Assembly: GCF_032854445.1 (NCBI RefSeq)
Contig: NC_088302.1
Span: 34,071,979 to 34,135,978 of the forward strand
DNA from: Liolophura sinensis
Lineage: Eukaryota > Mollusca > Polyplacophora > Chitonida > Chitonidae
Length of the DNA: 64,000 nt
Reading direction: 5' to 3'
Positions 1 through 11,092 of the stretch are shown in pieces. Position numbers and translations under genes: made by a program. Below the pieces are notes generated by a model that was not told where the DNA came from, made no database searches, and was given only the letters and a program-made list of their open reading frames with translations. The first letter of the stretch is position 1; each line of letters opens with the position of its first letter.

Positions 1-458
1 TGTGTAAAATAACTCCATTTTAACACGCAAATGTACTTTTCACTAGAATGATCCGGAAAGTGTTGGCGGTAAATCTGATTCCAGAAGTTGTTTTTGTCAG
101 GTTTTAAACTTTGATTGTACATTATATATCATGCAGAGTATAAAGTGGAAATAAAATCGGTAAAGTCAATCAATTTATGGTGAGAATTTAACATTTAACT
201 GATATAATTAAACACGCTCGGATAGTCATTCTTTCGGTTGTCATTGCAATACTGTGTAAGTACATGTACACACAGTTTAACTGGTGAATGATGGTAAACG
301 GATGTATTGCCTTACTAACTGGCACAAAAAATCTGTATCTACTTTCCCAGGCAACGCCAAGATGCGTCATTCAGTATTTTACCCATGTTTGTTTCCATCT
401 CTAGGTCGTTTTAACCTGTGGTTTTACTCCTTTTTTTTTTTTTGGGCGTTCTTGACAG

Positions 459-847
459 ATCATATTATAGCCTTTTCCGCCCGCGTGGGAAACCATCAGC
501 AAAACCTGCGTCCTCTGCAAGTCATTGTCTTCAAGGAAATCATCACTCTGATTGGCGGAGGCTACAGCGCTTCTTCGGGACAGTTCCGGTGCCCAGTAAA
601 AGGGTTATACGTCTTCCACGTGACTGTTATAAGCGCTTGGAATGACCGGATCGAGACGGAACTGGTTAAGAACACAAAATCTCAAGTGCAGCTGTACTCC
701 GGTGGCAACAAACACGGGTCATCCTCTAACACTGCCGTGTTGAGCTTGGAAGTCTCGGATCTGGTGTGGGTGCGCGTGTTCAGAAACCGTGGACGCTTTG
801 TTCATCAATGGTCATCCTTTAGCGGCCATCTTGTTCACACTCTCTGA
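459..847 (+). CDS. C1q-domain protein, last exon
   Basis: Terminal coding exon of a C1q-domain protein. C1q domains are trimeric beta-jelly-roll modules of secreted proteins; in molluscs many act as soluble pattern-recognition or agglutinating molecules. The exon encodes about 128 residues. In order it shows an AFSARV start, an IVFKEIIT strand, the GGYSASSGQFRCPVKGLYVF core, a LVKN strand, TAVLSLEVSDLVWVRV and a closing FSGHLV, all in the family order. A polypyrimidine tract and the acceptor CTTGACAG end at 458, and the first two exon bases complete a split codon. The stop is TGA at 845-847. The frame is also open upstream to an ATG at 284, but that part is intron-like (a T-run and no signal peptide), so I start at the acceptor. 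The upstream exon with signal peptide was not found and probably lies beyond the window edge. Subfamily and ligand cannot be told. Confidence 0.85.
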
Positions 848-2080
848 GTATTATGACCAATCATGCGCGCCAAAAGGGAGCAGTCGTGAAGACTGTGACC
901 TGTGTGACCCATTGTCTGATAATCTTAACTGGTCATGTGGTCCACGTATTCAGGATGTCCAATCACAAACTGTTACTGGGTAGCAACCGAAGAATTACAT
1001 GCACAATCGATTGTATCTCTATGGGAACGAACAGATAAACTTATGGATTTAGTTTAGCACAAAGGATTTGAAAAATCTTTCTGCTTAGCCGTATTATCTT
1101 CGAAGAAGAATCTTGAAAGGTTTTGGAATCAACAATATATCACTGACATTATATTTTCAGATGTCGGGCATTATTATACTTCAAGACAATATAGCCAATA
1201 TTTGGAGTACGATAATATGATCTTAGGATTACCGTTCTCCAACTTTAGCTGTTTATTATGTGATGTCATGTAAACCGGGTTGATGGATGACAGGAGCGTA
1301 CAACATCTCAATACAGCCAATACCTCAAAGTTCCTGTTACTGGCCAGAATGTTGTGTTCGGTACTATTGTTCATTTTTATATCATCATTTCAATACAGTC
1401 TATTATCGCCAGTGTTCATGATCACCTCTTCATTTAAGTGTGCACAGTTTAAAACCGCCGGTTTCATGAAACTTAGCTAAGTTTGCCCTTACCTACCATG
1501 ACGACGTATGTTGTAGAGATATAAAGTGCACTTAGCTAAGGGCTACTTAGCACTAAGTATGCTTCATGAAATCGGCCCAGGATGTTTCCTAAAGAAATGT
1601 AGTTTTGCTTTACATATATCGTTTTAATCGTATATGTTTGTAGAAGTATTAGCTATGCCTTCCCTATCAGGTTATTTCCAGTTGGAGTTCAGTCCAAGTT
1701 GATAAGTATCTTTAATATTGTATTAACATATATAATCAAAGAGGTCACAGGGTTAAATACAAAACACCTCAGTTTGCATTCATAAGAAAAGAAAGCCATA
1801 TTTAAATCAACGTCATATTCATATAAATCATCTCAGTAAACCGTAGTCACACATGTGAAAAAAAAAAGATATACACCTGTATACAATGAAAATGCATGAC
1901 AAATAAACAACTGCTAAATACACATCTGTCTGCATTCAAAAATATGTATGTTCTGTTTCAGTACATGTATGTCTTGCCCATGTGGATGTGTGACGCTCAG
2001 ATGTAAACATTGCGAGTTTAGTTATATAGCACCGAGAACTCATATTAGAAGCCGAAGTGCATTGACATTTGTTATATATG
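848..2080. other. non-coding flank of the C1q exon
   Basis: No credible gene seen. The first part should hold the C1q 3' untranslated region, but I see no convincing AATAAA close to the stop. The rest is AT-rich, with an A-run near 1860. Confidence 0.5.
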
Positions 2081-2333
2081 TTTATTTGAGTTTACGCCGT
2101 AATCAAGAATATTTCACTTATATAAACGACGGCGGCCAGCAGTATAGGGGGCGGAAACCGAGCAGCGACCAGGGGAAACCCACAACCATCCATAAGTTAC
2201 CAGAGGACCTTCCCACGTACGATCGGAGAGGAAGCCAGCATTCAGCTCACAGCGATCGCATTGGTGAAAGGCCACTGTGTCACTGTAACGCGCTAGCAAG
2301 CTAACCATTAGGGCACGGAGTTCGCCCACCCCC
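2081..2333 (-). mobile_element. SINE-A (tRNA-derived), near full length
   Basis: Reverse-strand copy of the commonest SINE here. On the plus strand it reads from the TTTATTTGA tail, through GCCGTAATCAAGAATATTTC and the GCGGCCAGCA body, to the tRNA-like head (CGCGCTAGC...GCTAACC, the complement of the A box). The family has a tRNA-like head with A and B boxes, a conserved body and an AAATAAAT tail. This copy is diverged and I found no target-site duplication. Confidence 0.8.
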
Positions 2334-4139
2334 ATGTTGATGACGTGTATTATTGTTTAAGAATATAAAAACAAAGACAAATGGACTAACCTACCATTTG
2401 GGCTTCAGTTCTGAAGTTGAACAGTCAGGCAATATATAACTATTGCGCCTATCATCTTATTTGATACTGCGCAAAACAGTGTTTGTTCTGGACTGAAAAC
2501 GTGACATGGTATTCGGGAATAAAAACACCACACGTACCAAAGGTCACAGTATGACATAGTATATGTGTGGCAACACCCAGTATACATGTCCTTTACGGCG
2601 GAAGCTTTCACCAGGGTACAGATAACCTTAAGTTGAGCTGGATTTTTGTTTCGTTAATAGCGGAACTTGTCAATTTGGTTACTTAAATGAACATTAAAAG
2701 TTCATTTTGAAACACTTACAACCTGCTAAATGACAGTGAAGGATAGCGTAAATGTACATTATCTGTCTATCCACATATCGCTAAAATCCGTTAATCGTGT
2801 TTTTTTTTTTGTTTTTTTTTTTGATTTTCTGCGTGAGTATCATCAAAGCCTGCAGGATTTTCGACTGATTTATACTGCCCCATACAGATTAGATCTCAAA
2901 ACTCAATGTTAAAAATGAAAAGATTTTAAATATTCCATGGATATTTTTATTAATCTTTTCATCAGATAGAAATTCCACGTCTTTATGTTGTTTGAGCAAA
3001 ATTTGTAGAAAAAAAATACTCATATATGTGCAAGAGGCACATATAACAGTTAGTCATTGTTTAGAACGGTATATTTTATATACCATTCAGTTGCAGATTA
3101 GTATTTACTGAAAAGCTGTTAGTATTTATGCATTTACGCTATTTTCTTCACATTTCGTTCACATTCTCGTGGGCTCTATAGTACGGCACGGTGGCTATGG
3201 CTATTTACTAATCTATAATTGCTGTCAGTGGTCGGTTTTTAAAACTGCTGTTAAAACGCCATTTTAAGTTGCTAAGTTAAAAGATCTTCTAAAATTTAAA
3301 ATGATACCACGTGTTGCATGTTGTTCAATGTTATGTTTGCAACATAATGTTGGATTTGTAATTTTTTAAACGTCCAAAACAACAACACCTGTGATATTTT
3401 AATTTGACATAAAATAGGATTAGATTACAACACTACCTAATCATTTTGTAACTTTAGTGCGTGATAACCTAAAATTAATTTTTTCCCTCCGCCTCCATTG
3501 CCAAAAAGCTGCATTTAACGTTATCAAAATTTATTTATGTGTACATTGTAGAAGTTTAATTTTGATACAGTGTATTAAAAGTTAAGTCAGTCTTAATCTT
3601 AATCCCAGTCTTGCAAAAATCAATGTGACGCAAGTTCACGTTTATAATTTAAAACTGGGTCGAACTGCTAAAATACACTTTTGAACAACTTGGCGCGTGA
3701 GGCTGATCTACAACGTTGCTGATTCCTCAACACAGTTCACTTCTCATTCTCAGAATATCTTACAGCTAGTTTTGTATGTCAGAGGTTCACGCACAGCGGT
3801 TGTCCGGGTTGATAAACGACAGTCTACTAAGAGAAACACATGGTTTCAAACGGGTGTTTCTTATGTAACAAGACGGCTATTAATGAAACTGTAGATTGGT
3901 GTTGACATTTGGCGTTGACACACGATGGCTGTGGAGTGGGGTGAAATGCTAAGGCAGTACTCCAGCTATCTGGAAACTAAACACATTGTTTAGATCACGG
4001 GTGACAGCCTTCAACTTTATATGACCAACTTACAAATAACTACAATTAAATTGTCATGTCTAGGAATTTAAGATAACGAAAATTTAATATATTTGTTTGA
4101 GGTCCTGTGTGACTTAGGGGTGTTTCGCTTATATTGGAG
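2334..4139. other. non-coding, AT-rich stretch
   Basis: No gene, RNA or clear repeat recognised. Two T-runs lie near 2800-2822. The open frames present are short and have no family likeness. Confidence 0.5.
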
Positions 4140-4290
4140 GAGAAAACTGGTAGCCCTGCAGAAACTGCAAACCGTCCATCCACGGGTAACTGTCGAACCT
4201 TAGGACGTAAAGACGATGTCGCGCGGTCGCGAGCTGGATTCGAACATGCGACTTCTTTCGTCAACGTTCTGTCCTCCACCACCACAGAAA
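4140..4290 (-). mobile_element. degenerate tRNA-derived SINE
   Basis: On the minus strand a B-box-like ATGTTCGAATCCAGC lies near 4230-4245 and is followed by a diverged body ending in TATAAGCGAAACACCCC, reminiscent of the SINE-A 3' region. The head is poorly preserved, so this is an old copy or a related family. Confidence 0.45.
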
Positions 4291-4779
4291 TGAACTAAGG
4301 GTACTACCCATCAAAGTACACGTGCAATATATAAGACTATAGCATGGAGAGTAAAATCGGAGCAACGATGACTGTGATCATTAACTGACAACTGGTTTAC
4401 GTGTGAAATACAGCCTCTTGTCAATTTTTATACCTCTACAGTACCATGGTTGAAGCAGAACTAGGCACCGGTACTTAAATGGCATTGACGTCAGTGGTCA
4501 TTTATTAGACCTTACTGTCAATACCTGATGACACAGTGGGGTAAGTCGTTTTGCATCGGTTGCTGGATCACAGTTAAGTATATATCATTCACAAAAGCCG
4601 AAGAACTGGGTTTAATCCAGCACTCTAACTCAAACATGTGTGAATGTATACTGTGTATTTGTGGTAGAGTCCAAGCCACCAAAATGTTCTCGCCACTGAA
4701 GTATCATGCCGAAGACACCAGCCATCCAGTGCAACAAGTCACATTATAATGACGCCTGGCCAACAAATCCTGTCCCCTT

Positions 4780-4905
4780 GTTCTAACAAGGCAGCAACAA
4801 GTACCATTTTCAAAGTCTTTTGGTATGACCCAATCCAGGTCTTATCCTAGGTCTCCCGACTTCGAGGCTGACGCTTTAACCACTAGGCCATCGAAGCGGT
4901 CTTTT
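4780..4905 (-). mobile_element. SINE-C (tRNA-derived)
   Basis: Minus strand reads CTTCGATGGCCTAGTGG (A-box-like), then TTAAAGCGTCAGCCTCGAAG and a GGGTCATACCAAAAGAC motif. The same head occurs at 23505-23572 and the same 3' part at 15855-15960, which supports a third SINE family. Confidence 0.6.
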
Positions 4906-5129
4906 ACTTCGCTGAGCATGCTCCACATAACCCGACTACAGTGGTCAGAACGTATATTTCCTCGACTTGCTTAGGTGTTTCTACAGGAAAATGAGGTACT
5001 CAAGAACAGGTAACATTTTTTATCATAAAAAAATTCCCCAGCCCCGACAACAGAGACAGGTATAAAATCATCTCAATGCTGCATGTATGGTATAGGTCCA
5101 TTTTATCCTTCGTTATAGCTTTCAAAAAG

Positions 5130-5215
5130 ACGGGGAGCGGATTGTGGACTAATGGTTAAAACGTTTGTCTGTCAATCGACAAGGCACACTAGATACGGTT
5201 TCAATCCGGATTTGG
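5130..5215 (+). mobile_element. tRNA-like SINE head
   Basis: Contains GGACTAATGGTTAAAACG (A-box-like) and, about 45 bases on, GGTTTCAATCC (B-box-like), at tRNA-like spacing. It does not look like a functional tRNA because no acceptor stem is apparent. Probably the head of an old SINE. Confidence 0.45.
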
Positions 5216-5816
5216 GCAGGGAATTTGTGTATTCACCTGCTCTCGCTGTTTCAGGTTTTTGGTGACAATACGCAGTCAACGGACGATTCCACAACCTAGT
5301 GTTCGTTGAAGAGCTCTTGTCGTCCATGAATATCTTGTGCATATCTGTACGTCACATGTGGGAGAGTTTGTCAGTAATTTGCCAAAGGTCGGTGGTTTAC
5401 TCCAGGCAGTACGGTTTCCTCTAGAGTATAGCCTTAAATCTCAGTCAAAAAATAGATAAAGGAGAAGAACGAGCAATGGTCATCACCATACACACCAGTG
5501 GAGACTGGTTTTAAAAAAAATAATTTTGGATTTTTAAATTGCCTTGAATGAAATTATATGCTATCATACACTTGAATTACAAGCAGGACGAACAGTAATG
5601 GACGTAACGAGAACGTTCCTAGCTTTACGTTTAGCGTAAAACAAAGTTTCGTAAAGCGCACATATTTCTGTAATATACAATAGTATATACAATACACATA
5701 AAGGGCTATTAGGAAAGTGGCTAAAAGAGCTAAAAGAACAAATAATTGAAAACGAAAATCATCTTCGGCAAAAATACTACGCGTACATGTGCCGTCATGA
5801 TCCATGAGATTATTAT

Positions 5817-5860
5817 TCACTTTATAGATTCAAATATTTCACTTTATAGATTCCAATATT
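5817..5860. repeat. 22-bp tandem duplication
   Basis: Two adjacent 22-base units beginning TCACTTTATAGATT differ at one position (CAAATATT against CCAATATT). A recent local duplication. Confidence 0.85.
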
Positions 5861-5918
5861 TCTATGCATTAAAATCTGTACAAGAAAAGTTTGTTTTTAT
5901 TTTCCCAGTTAACAAGAC

Positions 5919-6252
5919 GGGCCCCGACAGCACCGTTGGTAGAGCGTCCGCTTCGGGAGCGGTAGATCCAGGGTCAATCCTAAGACACCTAAAGCTTTAA
6001 TAGAGGAAGTTGTAGCTTCCTCACTTGGCGATCAGCATTAAGTGCAATGACTTGTTGACATGTATCAGTATAATGGCTCGGGTGGGGCGGATTACTTGCA
6101 TTCGGTAAGGCGTTTCAATGAAGCAGCACTAGATGAAAGAACGGTGGAAATCCGTCCTGCAACAAGGAGGCACATTAAGAATTCCTTCGTCGTCACATGA
6201 CTGAAAAATTGGTTACTACGACATTAAACCCCAAGCGCTCACTCACTCACTC
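5919..6252 (+). mobile_element. SINE-B (tRNA-derived), full length
   Basis: Head GGGCCCCGACAGCACCGTTG with GTAGAGCG (A box), then CCGCTTCGGGAGCGG, then GGGTCAATCC (B box). The anticodon-like stem CCGC/GCGG closes a seven-base loop TTCGGGA, which would read CGG and resembles tRNA-Pro. The body contains GAGGAAGTTGTAGCTTCCTC, and the 3' end is TTAAACCCCAAGCGC followed by CTCA repeats. Four related copies lie elsewhere in the window. Confidence 0.85.
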
Positions 6253-6369
6253 GCATTTAACATTTATATGTCTCTACGAAGATGACTTGAGGTGATGTTG
6301 CCTTTACCTTTAACATGGGATGGTAGTTAAAACAAGCATTCTGGAGGGGTTTTTTTTCTCAAAAGATAA

Positions 6370-6910
6370 TTTCCAGACACGAAGAAAAACAGCCATAATT
6401 TTGTCGAAAATGGATGGAAAACAGCCTTCAACTCGCACATGATTTTGTAACATGTCATTGTGAAACGACATATATATTCTAAGTTTCGATTCAGTATATA
6501 CGATGAACCTGAAAACTGAAAAAAACTGTTAGAACAAAAAGATGAAAAAAGGCCAGACTTATGTCCAAATTTTCATAGACAAAACGACCAAAAACTTGGT
6601 CTGTAACTTGTCATGGTGAAGCCATGTGCCAAGTTTCAATTCCACACGATGAAATAAACCGCTTGAAAATAAAAACCATAAACTTTCACGATCCAAAAGT
6701 AGACAAGAGGAAGTAATTTTATCAAATATGGACGAAACAGCCCAAAACTCGAACCTGATCTGTAACTTATTATGCTGAAGTCTCGTGTTGTGTTTCAATT
6801 CACCCCAATTAACACGTCTAAACAAAGTTCGGAAAACTGTTATGATCCAAAAGTGAACAAAAGCGGACTTATAATTTTGTCCAAGATGAACGAAAAGGTC
6901 CGAAAATACA
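6370..6910. repeat. diverged tandem array, period about 156-159 bp
   Basis: TGTAAC followed by a TGTCAT/TATTAT-type motif and a GTGAAG-type motif recurs at 6446, 6602 and 6761, so spacing is 156 and 159 bases. Each unit also carries a GATCCAAAAGT-type or related motif and a TGGACGAAAC-type motif. Units are much more diverged than in the satellite at 7972-8724, and the sequence is different. Confidence 0.7.
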
Positions 6911-7139
6911 CGTCTTTTCCTTACTTCTTTTATTTGGTTATCTTTAAATTGGTGAAGATAAGGTGTTTGTATTATTGCAAGATCTTTGTGCAACATCTTC
7001 TTCGTTTATCGTACTTGTTGACTTTCTTTGTTCTTTTGAAGCTGATGGCACTCAAGAAAAGTAACACGGAAAAAATAAAAGAGCAGACATGTATCTGCAA
7101 ATTATGGTACCCTATAAGCACTTTTATTATATCAGTTTA

Positions 7140-7185
7140 TGATACTGACTTGAAACTTGGTACATGGCTTCACCGTGACTGTTAG
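7140..7185 (-). repeat. inverted partial copy of the 6370-6910 unit
   Basis: TTGAAACTTGGTACATGGCT followed by TCACCGTGAC is the reverse complement of the 6602-6645 segment (GTGAAGCCATGTGCCAAGTT). The unit family is therefore present here in the opposite orientation. Confidence 0.65.
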
Positions 7186-7971
7186 GCCTAAATACATGTA
7201 GATTTCAGTGGTTTCTGAACTGAACATACATGTATTCACGAACATATACAAAAAGTGGCGTTGAGTCTGGCAGACATACGACGTCATGCAAGAAAGACAA
7301 TGTTGACGGAATGACACAAAGAGCTCTTGTTTCGTCATTTTTGTCCTGATTTGTTTCGGATGATCGCCATCCGTTTTGCATAAGAACACTCACGGATTCA
7401 TACAGCTTGTAGAGCAGTTTGTTTTGTCTATACCCCATTGAAGTGAACAAGTTACAGTCAATCCTCAAATACATGTAAAAATCAACATGTACAGCAAATC
7501 CTCCTGTGTCTAGGGTACCATGTCTGTGTTTTTTCCCCAAAATATCGTAGTTTATACCACTGAATGGCTAAAGATATGTAACGGACATAAACAATAAACT
7601 TTGAATAATTTATTTGAAACTTTAACTGTCAGAAATTCCCCACAATGTGCTGATCGGGCGTCCTAGATGGCCAAAATTATATGCATGTTTCTTGTCCAGT
7701 TTGATAAAAGTTATTCGTGCTCTTGACCATGTCACTGTCTACAAGATATGTTTAGACGGGTTAGTGTATGTTCTCGAAATATACTGTATGTTCTCCGATT
7801 TATGGGGGCTATTTTGCATGATGGTTTAATTGTTGCGCTGGGTATGAAATACGGATGGTGTCGGGTAAAAATCCGTAGGCCTAGATTTTTTGACAAATAG
7901 GCCTAGGCCATATTCAATAATCAAAATCAAATATATATTTTATTTCCCAGTAATAACTCAAATGCAGTTTT
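7186..7971. other. non-coding spacer
   Basis: No gene recognised between the inverted repeat copy and the satellite array. Overlapping open frames on both strands have no family likeness. Confidence 0.5.
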
Positions 7972-8724
7972 ATTTTGAATGGTAATTATAGCACGAGTAC
8001 AGACGATCGGGGCTGAAATTTTGTGAAAGATTATTACCTGGGCTATTCTAAAATGATAGCCAAACATTGAATGGTCTTGAACTGATCGATTTCTTGCCAC
8101 ATTACATTTATAATTTTTACGAGTTCTATTTTGAATGGCAATTATTGCACCAGCACAGACGATCGAGGCTGATATTTTGTGAAAGATTATTACCTGGGCT
8201 ATTCTAAAATGATAGCCAAACATTGAATGGTCTTGAACTGATCGATTTCTTGCCACATTACATTTATAATTTTTACGAGTTCTATTTTGAATGGCAATTA
8301 TTGCACCAGCACAGACGATCGAGGCTGATATTTTGTGAAAGATTATTACCTGGGCTATTCTAAATTGACAGCCAAACATTGAATGGTCTTGTACTGATCG
8401 ATTTCTTGCCACATTACATTTATAATTTTTACGAGTTCTATTTTGAATGGCAATTATTGCACCAGCACAGACGATCGAGGCTGATATTTTGTGAAAGATT
8501 ATTACCTGGGCTATTCTAAATTGACAGCCAAACATTGAATGGTCTTGTACTGATCGATTTCTTGCCACATTACATTTATAATTTTTACGAGTTCTATTTT
8601 GAATGGCAATTATTGCACCAGCACAGACGATCGAGGCTGATATTTTGTGAAAGATTATTACCTGGGCTATTCTAAATTGACAGCCAAACATTGAATGGTC
8701 TTGTACTGATCGATTTCTTACCAC
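7972..8724. repeat. 156-bp satellite, about 4.8 units
   Basis: Head-to-tail units begin ATTTTGAATGG at 7972, 8128, 8284, 8440 and 8596, a period of exactly 156; the fifth is cut short near 8724. Units 1-2 share AAAATGATAGCC and TCTTGAACTG, whereas units 3-5 share AAATTGACAGCC and TCTTGTACTG, so the array grew from two subtypes. As 156 is divisible by three, the minus strand stays open through the array (a 52-residue repeat), but there is no independent sign of a protein. Bivalve satellites of 155-170 bp are well known; membership of a named family was not tested. Confidence 0.95.
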
Positions 8725-9307
8725 AAATCTCTAGTACAGCGTCTTCAAGCCGAAAGTAAGCTAAAATTAGACAACTATAGCTAGACTCACCATCTGTAGG
8801 TTATAGGCTTATTGGCCTTGTCTTGTCAGCCGCGCTGGGCACCATTTCGATGCCTCTAAAAGACATTTCGCTGAATAATAGTGAAGCAACATGATAATAT
8901 ACAGATTATTCTGTGGCACTGGAATATATTTCAGTTTCATAGCAAACATCTAGACCACAGATGCACCACTGCGTCGCCCCATTCAGTGTTATAATAGGCA
9001 TAGACTACATGTATCTGCAACACTTCTCTAACTTGGCGACAGTAAAATTCTGCTCCGAAGATAGCAGTTTAAAACAGCGACCAATTACATCAGGAACCAC
9101 AAATCCTAGCGACCTCTCTCTTACAGTCATAGTCCAAACTTGAACTTGAAATAGAAACGAACTAGGATTAACGCCTGACATACATTTAAATTTAACCTAT
9201 AAATGATCATTCAGAGGTTTATATGAAAGTATTTTGTTATTTGTGAAATAAAAAGACCCATTCAGTACGTCATACAATTTATTAGGCATTATTAGAGTAA
9301 AGTCGTT
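8725..9307. other. non-coding spacer
   Basis: No gene or repeat recognised. Confidence 0.5.
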
Positions 9308-9482
9308 GGAGGCTGAGGTGGTTAGCGTGGCAGAGCAGCGCAATGACGCAGGACCTCTCTCACCAAGCGATCATTGTGAATACAAGTCTAGTTCACACTT
9401 GCTTCCTCTCCAGCCGAACGCGGGAAGGTCTACCAGCATACCAGCAAGTAAAGAAATAAAAAAATATATATAAAAATAAATT
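9308..9482 (+). mobile_element. SINE-A, internally deleted
   Basis: Has the tRNA-like head (GGAGGCTGAGGTGGTTAGCG, then CAGCGCAATGACGCAGGACC) and the CTTCCTCTCCAGCCG segment. After GGGAAGGTCTACCAGCA it jumps to an A-rich AAATAAAAAAATA tail, so the conserved 3' body is missing. Confidence 0.7.
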
Positions 9483-10454
9483 AAGAATACATAAAACCAT
9501 TGGTAAGGTCTGAGCAGTAAAACCGTAAATACATCATAGACATGTATACATTCCAAACTCTATACTTTTGTATACTCTTACACAAAAATGACCCCTTGCA
9601 ACTATACTGGCAATCGACCATCGGCCTACAGCACGCCCTTTTAGTCCAATTCTGGTATTTGAAACAAGTTTTGTCTTACGAATTATACCGTGCATATATC
9701 ACAGCATCTTTAACATACATTTATTACGAAGCTAAACTGATAAACAATGTAATTGTAGGATATGCTGCACTAAAAAAAAAAAAGTATGCAATCATCACAA
9801 TCGAACTTGTTATCCTATTCGAGACAACGGTTTCAGGGTAAGCATGTTTCCACTGGACCATTGCGGACAATGCTTTAAAAACTGTGAAACATTATAACGA
9901 ATGAAGAATTCCCCTAAACTTCCAGATTATTTCTATTTTTTCTGTTTATAAAATTATGATTGCGTGAACCAACGCGATACTTCATTATAATTCACTACTC
10001 CCTAACAAGACAACAAATATGTGGAAATGATTTTGGTTCACATAATCATATTTTTATTATGAATGGAATTCCCTCAGGAAGACGCCTTAAAACAGCCAAA
10101 TCTGATTTTGATCCTACTTTTACTTTTCGTTAAAACAAAAAGTATAAATCGCATCACTCCAATTTTTTACACGCATGTTCTTCAATAATTGTACTTGATC
10201 TTCAAGTAAGTTTCACTTGTGTTTCTGCATGAAAAATATTACACCTCACCGATGCACCGAAGTGGGGAAATTTCCTACCTAGTTGCAAGGGGTCCTTTCT
10301 TCCTTTATGATATTTCATTTATGTGTCGTATAAACGGTTTGGTAGAAATCGTTCGCCGAGAAGAACAATTTTAGAACTACAAAGTATTTATCTTAAAGCT
10401 TATCAGTAAGGTGTATGACTAACTCTGGCAGGATGTTTCGACATATTAAGGTTA
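9483..10454. other. non-coding stretch
   Basis: No gene recognised. An A-run lies at 9772-9782. Confidence 0.5.
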
Positions 10455-10550
10455 AACTATTAGAAATTTCCTGTCCAAAGCTGGGTTTTAACCCTCACGT
10501 CAGTTAAGATTAAAAGGCAAACGCTAACCATTAGGCCACGGCCCGCTTCC
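10455..10550 (-). mobile_element. tRNA-like SINE fragment
   Basis: Minus strand reads CCGTGGCCTAATGGTTAGCG (A-box-like), then a variable stretch and GGGTTAAAACCC (B-box-like). It is related to SINE-C or to the 5130 element, and no tail is recognised. Confidence 0.45.
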
Positions 10551-10939
10551 ATGAATGCGTATAATGTAAATCATCGTAAGAAAATGCCAGATGAAAAGAA
10601 ATTGAACACTGGGTTAAGATAGGCGTTCATTTCTTAATATCAACTTGGAGAGTGTAGGGGTTTGGGTGGGGGTATGGTAGGTCCGCGTTCGTTTCTATGT
10701 TGAGAGCTATTTTCTAGTATGTCTATGTAGAGGCGCGCTTAGTGGTCGATAGCGTTGGTGGGCGCTAGTGAGACAGGTCGTTGTTCAAGATAGCTAGCTT
10801 TACGCCGAGGATGGAGAACTGACAGGGGAAGCTTCATTTCACGATTCAAACATTTTTGAGACTGGGACAACTTATAATTAGTTGACATGTCGCTGGTTGC
10901 ATCCTAGTGGCTTATCTTCAGATCGCCATCTCAATTTTG

Positions 10940-11092
10940 ATGGGATCGGTGTTCGCTGCAATTTCTGCTGTGCGTATGCTAATCGCTGTGGTCAAATCGA
11001 AAGGCGGAGTTCTGCAGGTCAAAAAACGGGACAAGCGACCATCATGTTTGGAAGACCCGAGTCTAGGGGAACCACAAATTATATACCTAGAG
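10940..11092 (+). CDS. EPHX4: hydrolase exon 1: anchor and linker
   Basis: Encodes the membrane anchor and the basic linker up to IIYLE. The donor is GAG|GTGAGG at 11092/11093, phase 0. Upstream of 10940 the frame continues through LVAYLQIAISIL, clearly part of the hydrophobic segment, to a TGA at 10883. The real 5' boundary could be a splice acceptor (CTTATCTTCAG ends at 10921), or a missed initiator. ATG at 10887 is out of frame and stops after six codons. Confidence 0.8.

Noticed and set aside
6559-6996. 145-codon minus-strand frame with internal likeness
   Set aside because: The likeness comes from the 156-159 bp tandem array, not from a protein repeat.
7927-8724. 265-codon minus-strand open frame with a 52-residue repeat
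   Set aside because: Explained by a satellite whose period is a multiple of three. There is no conserved domain, and the frame simply follows the array.
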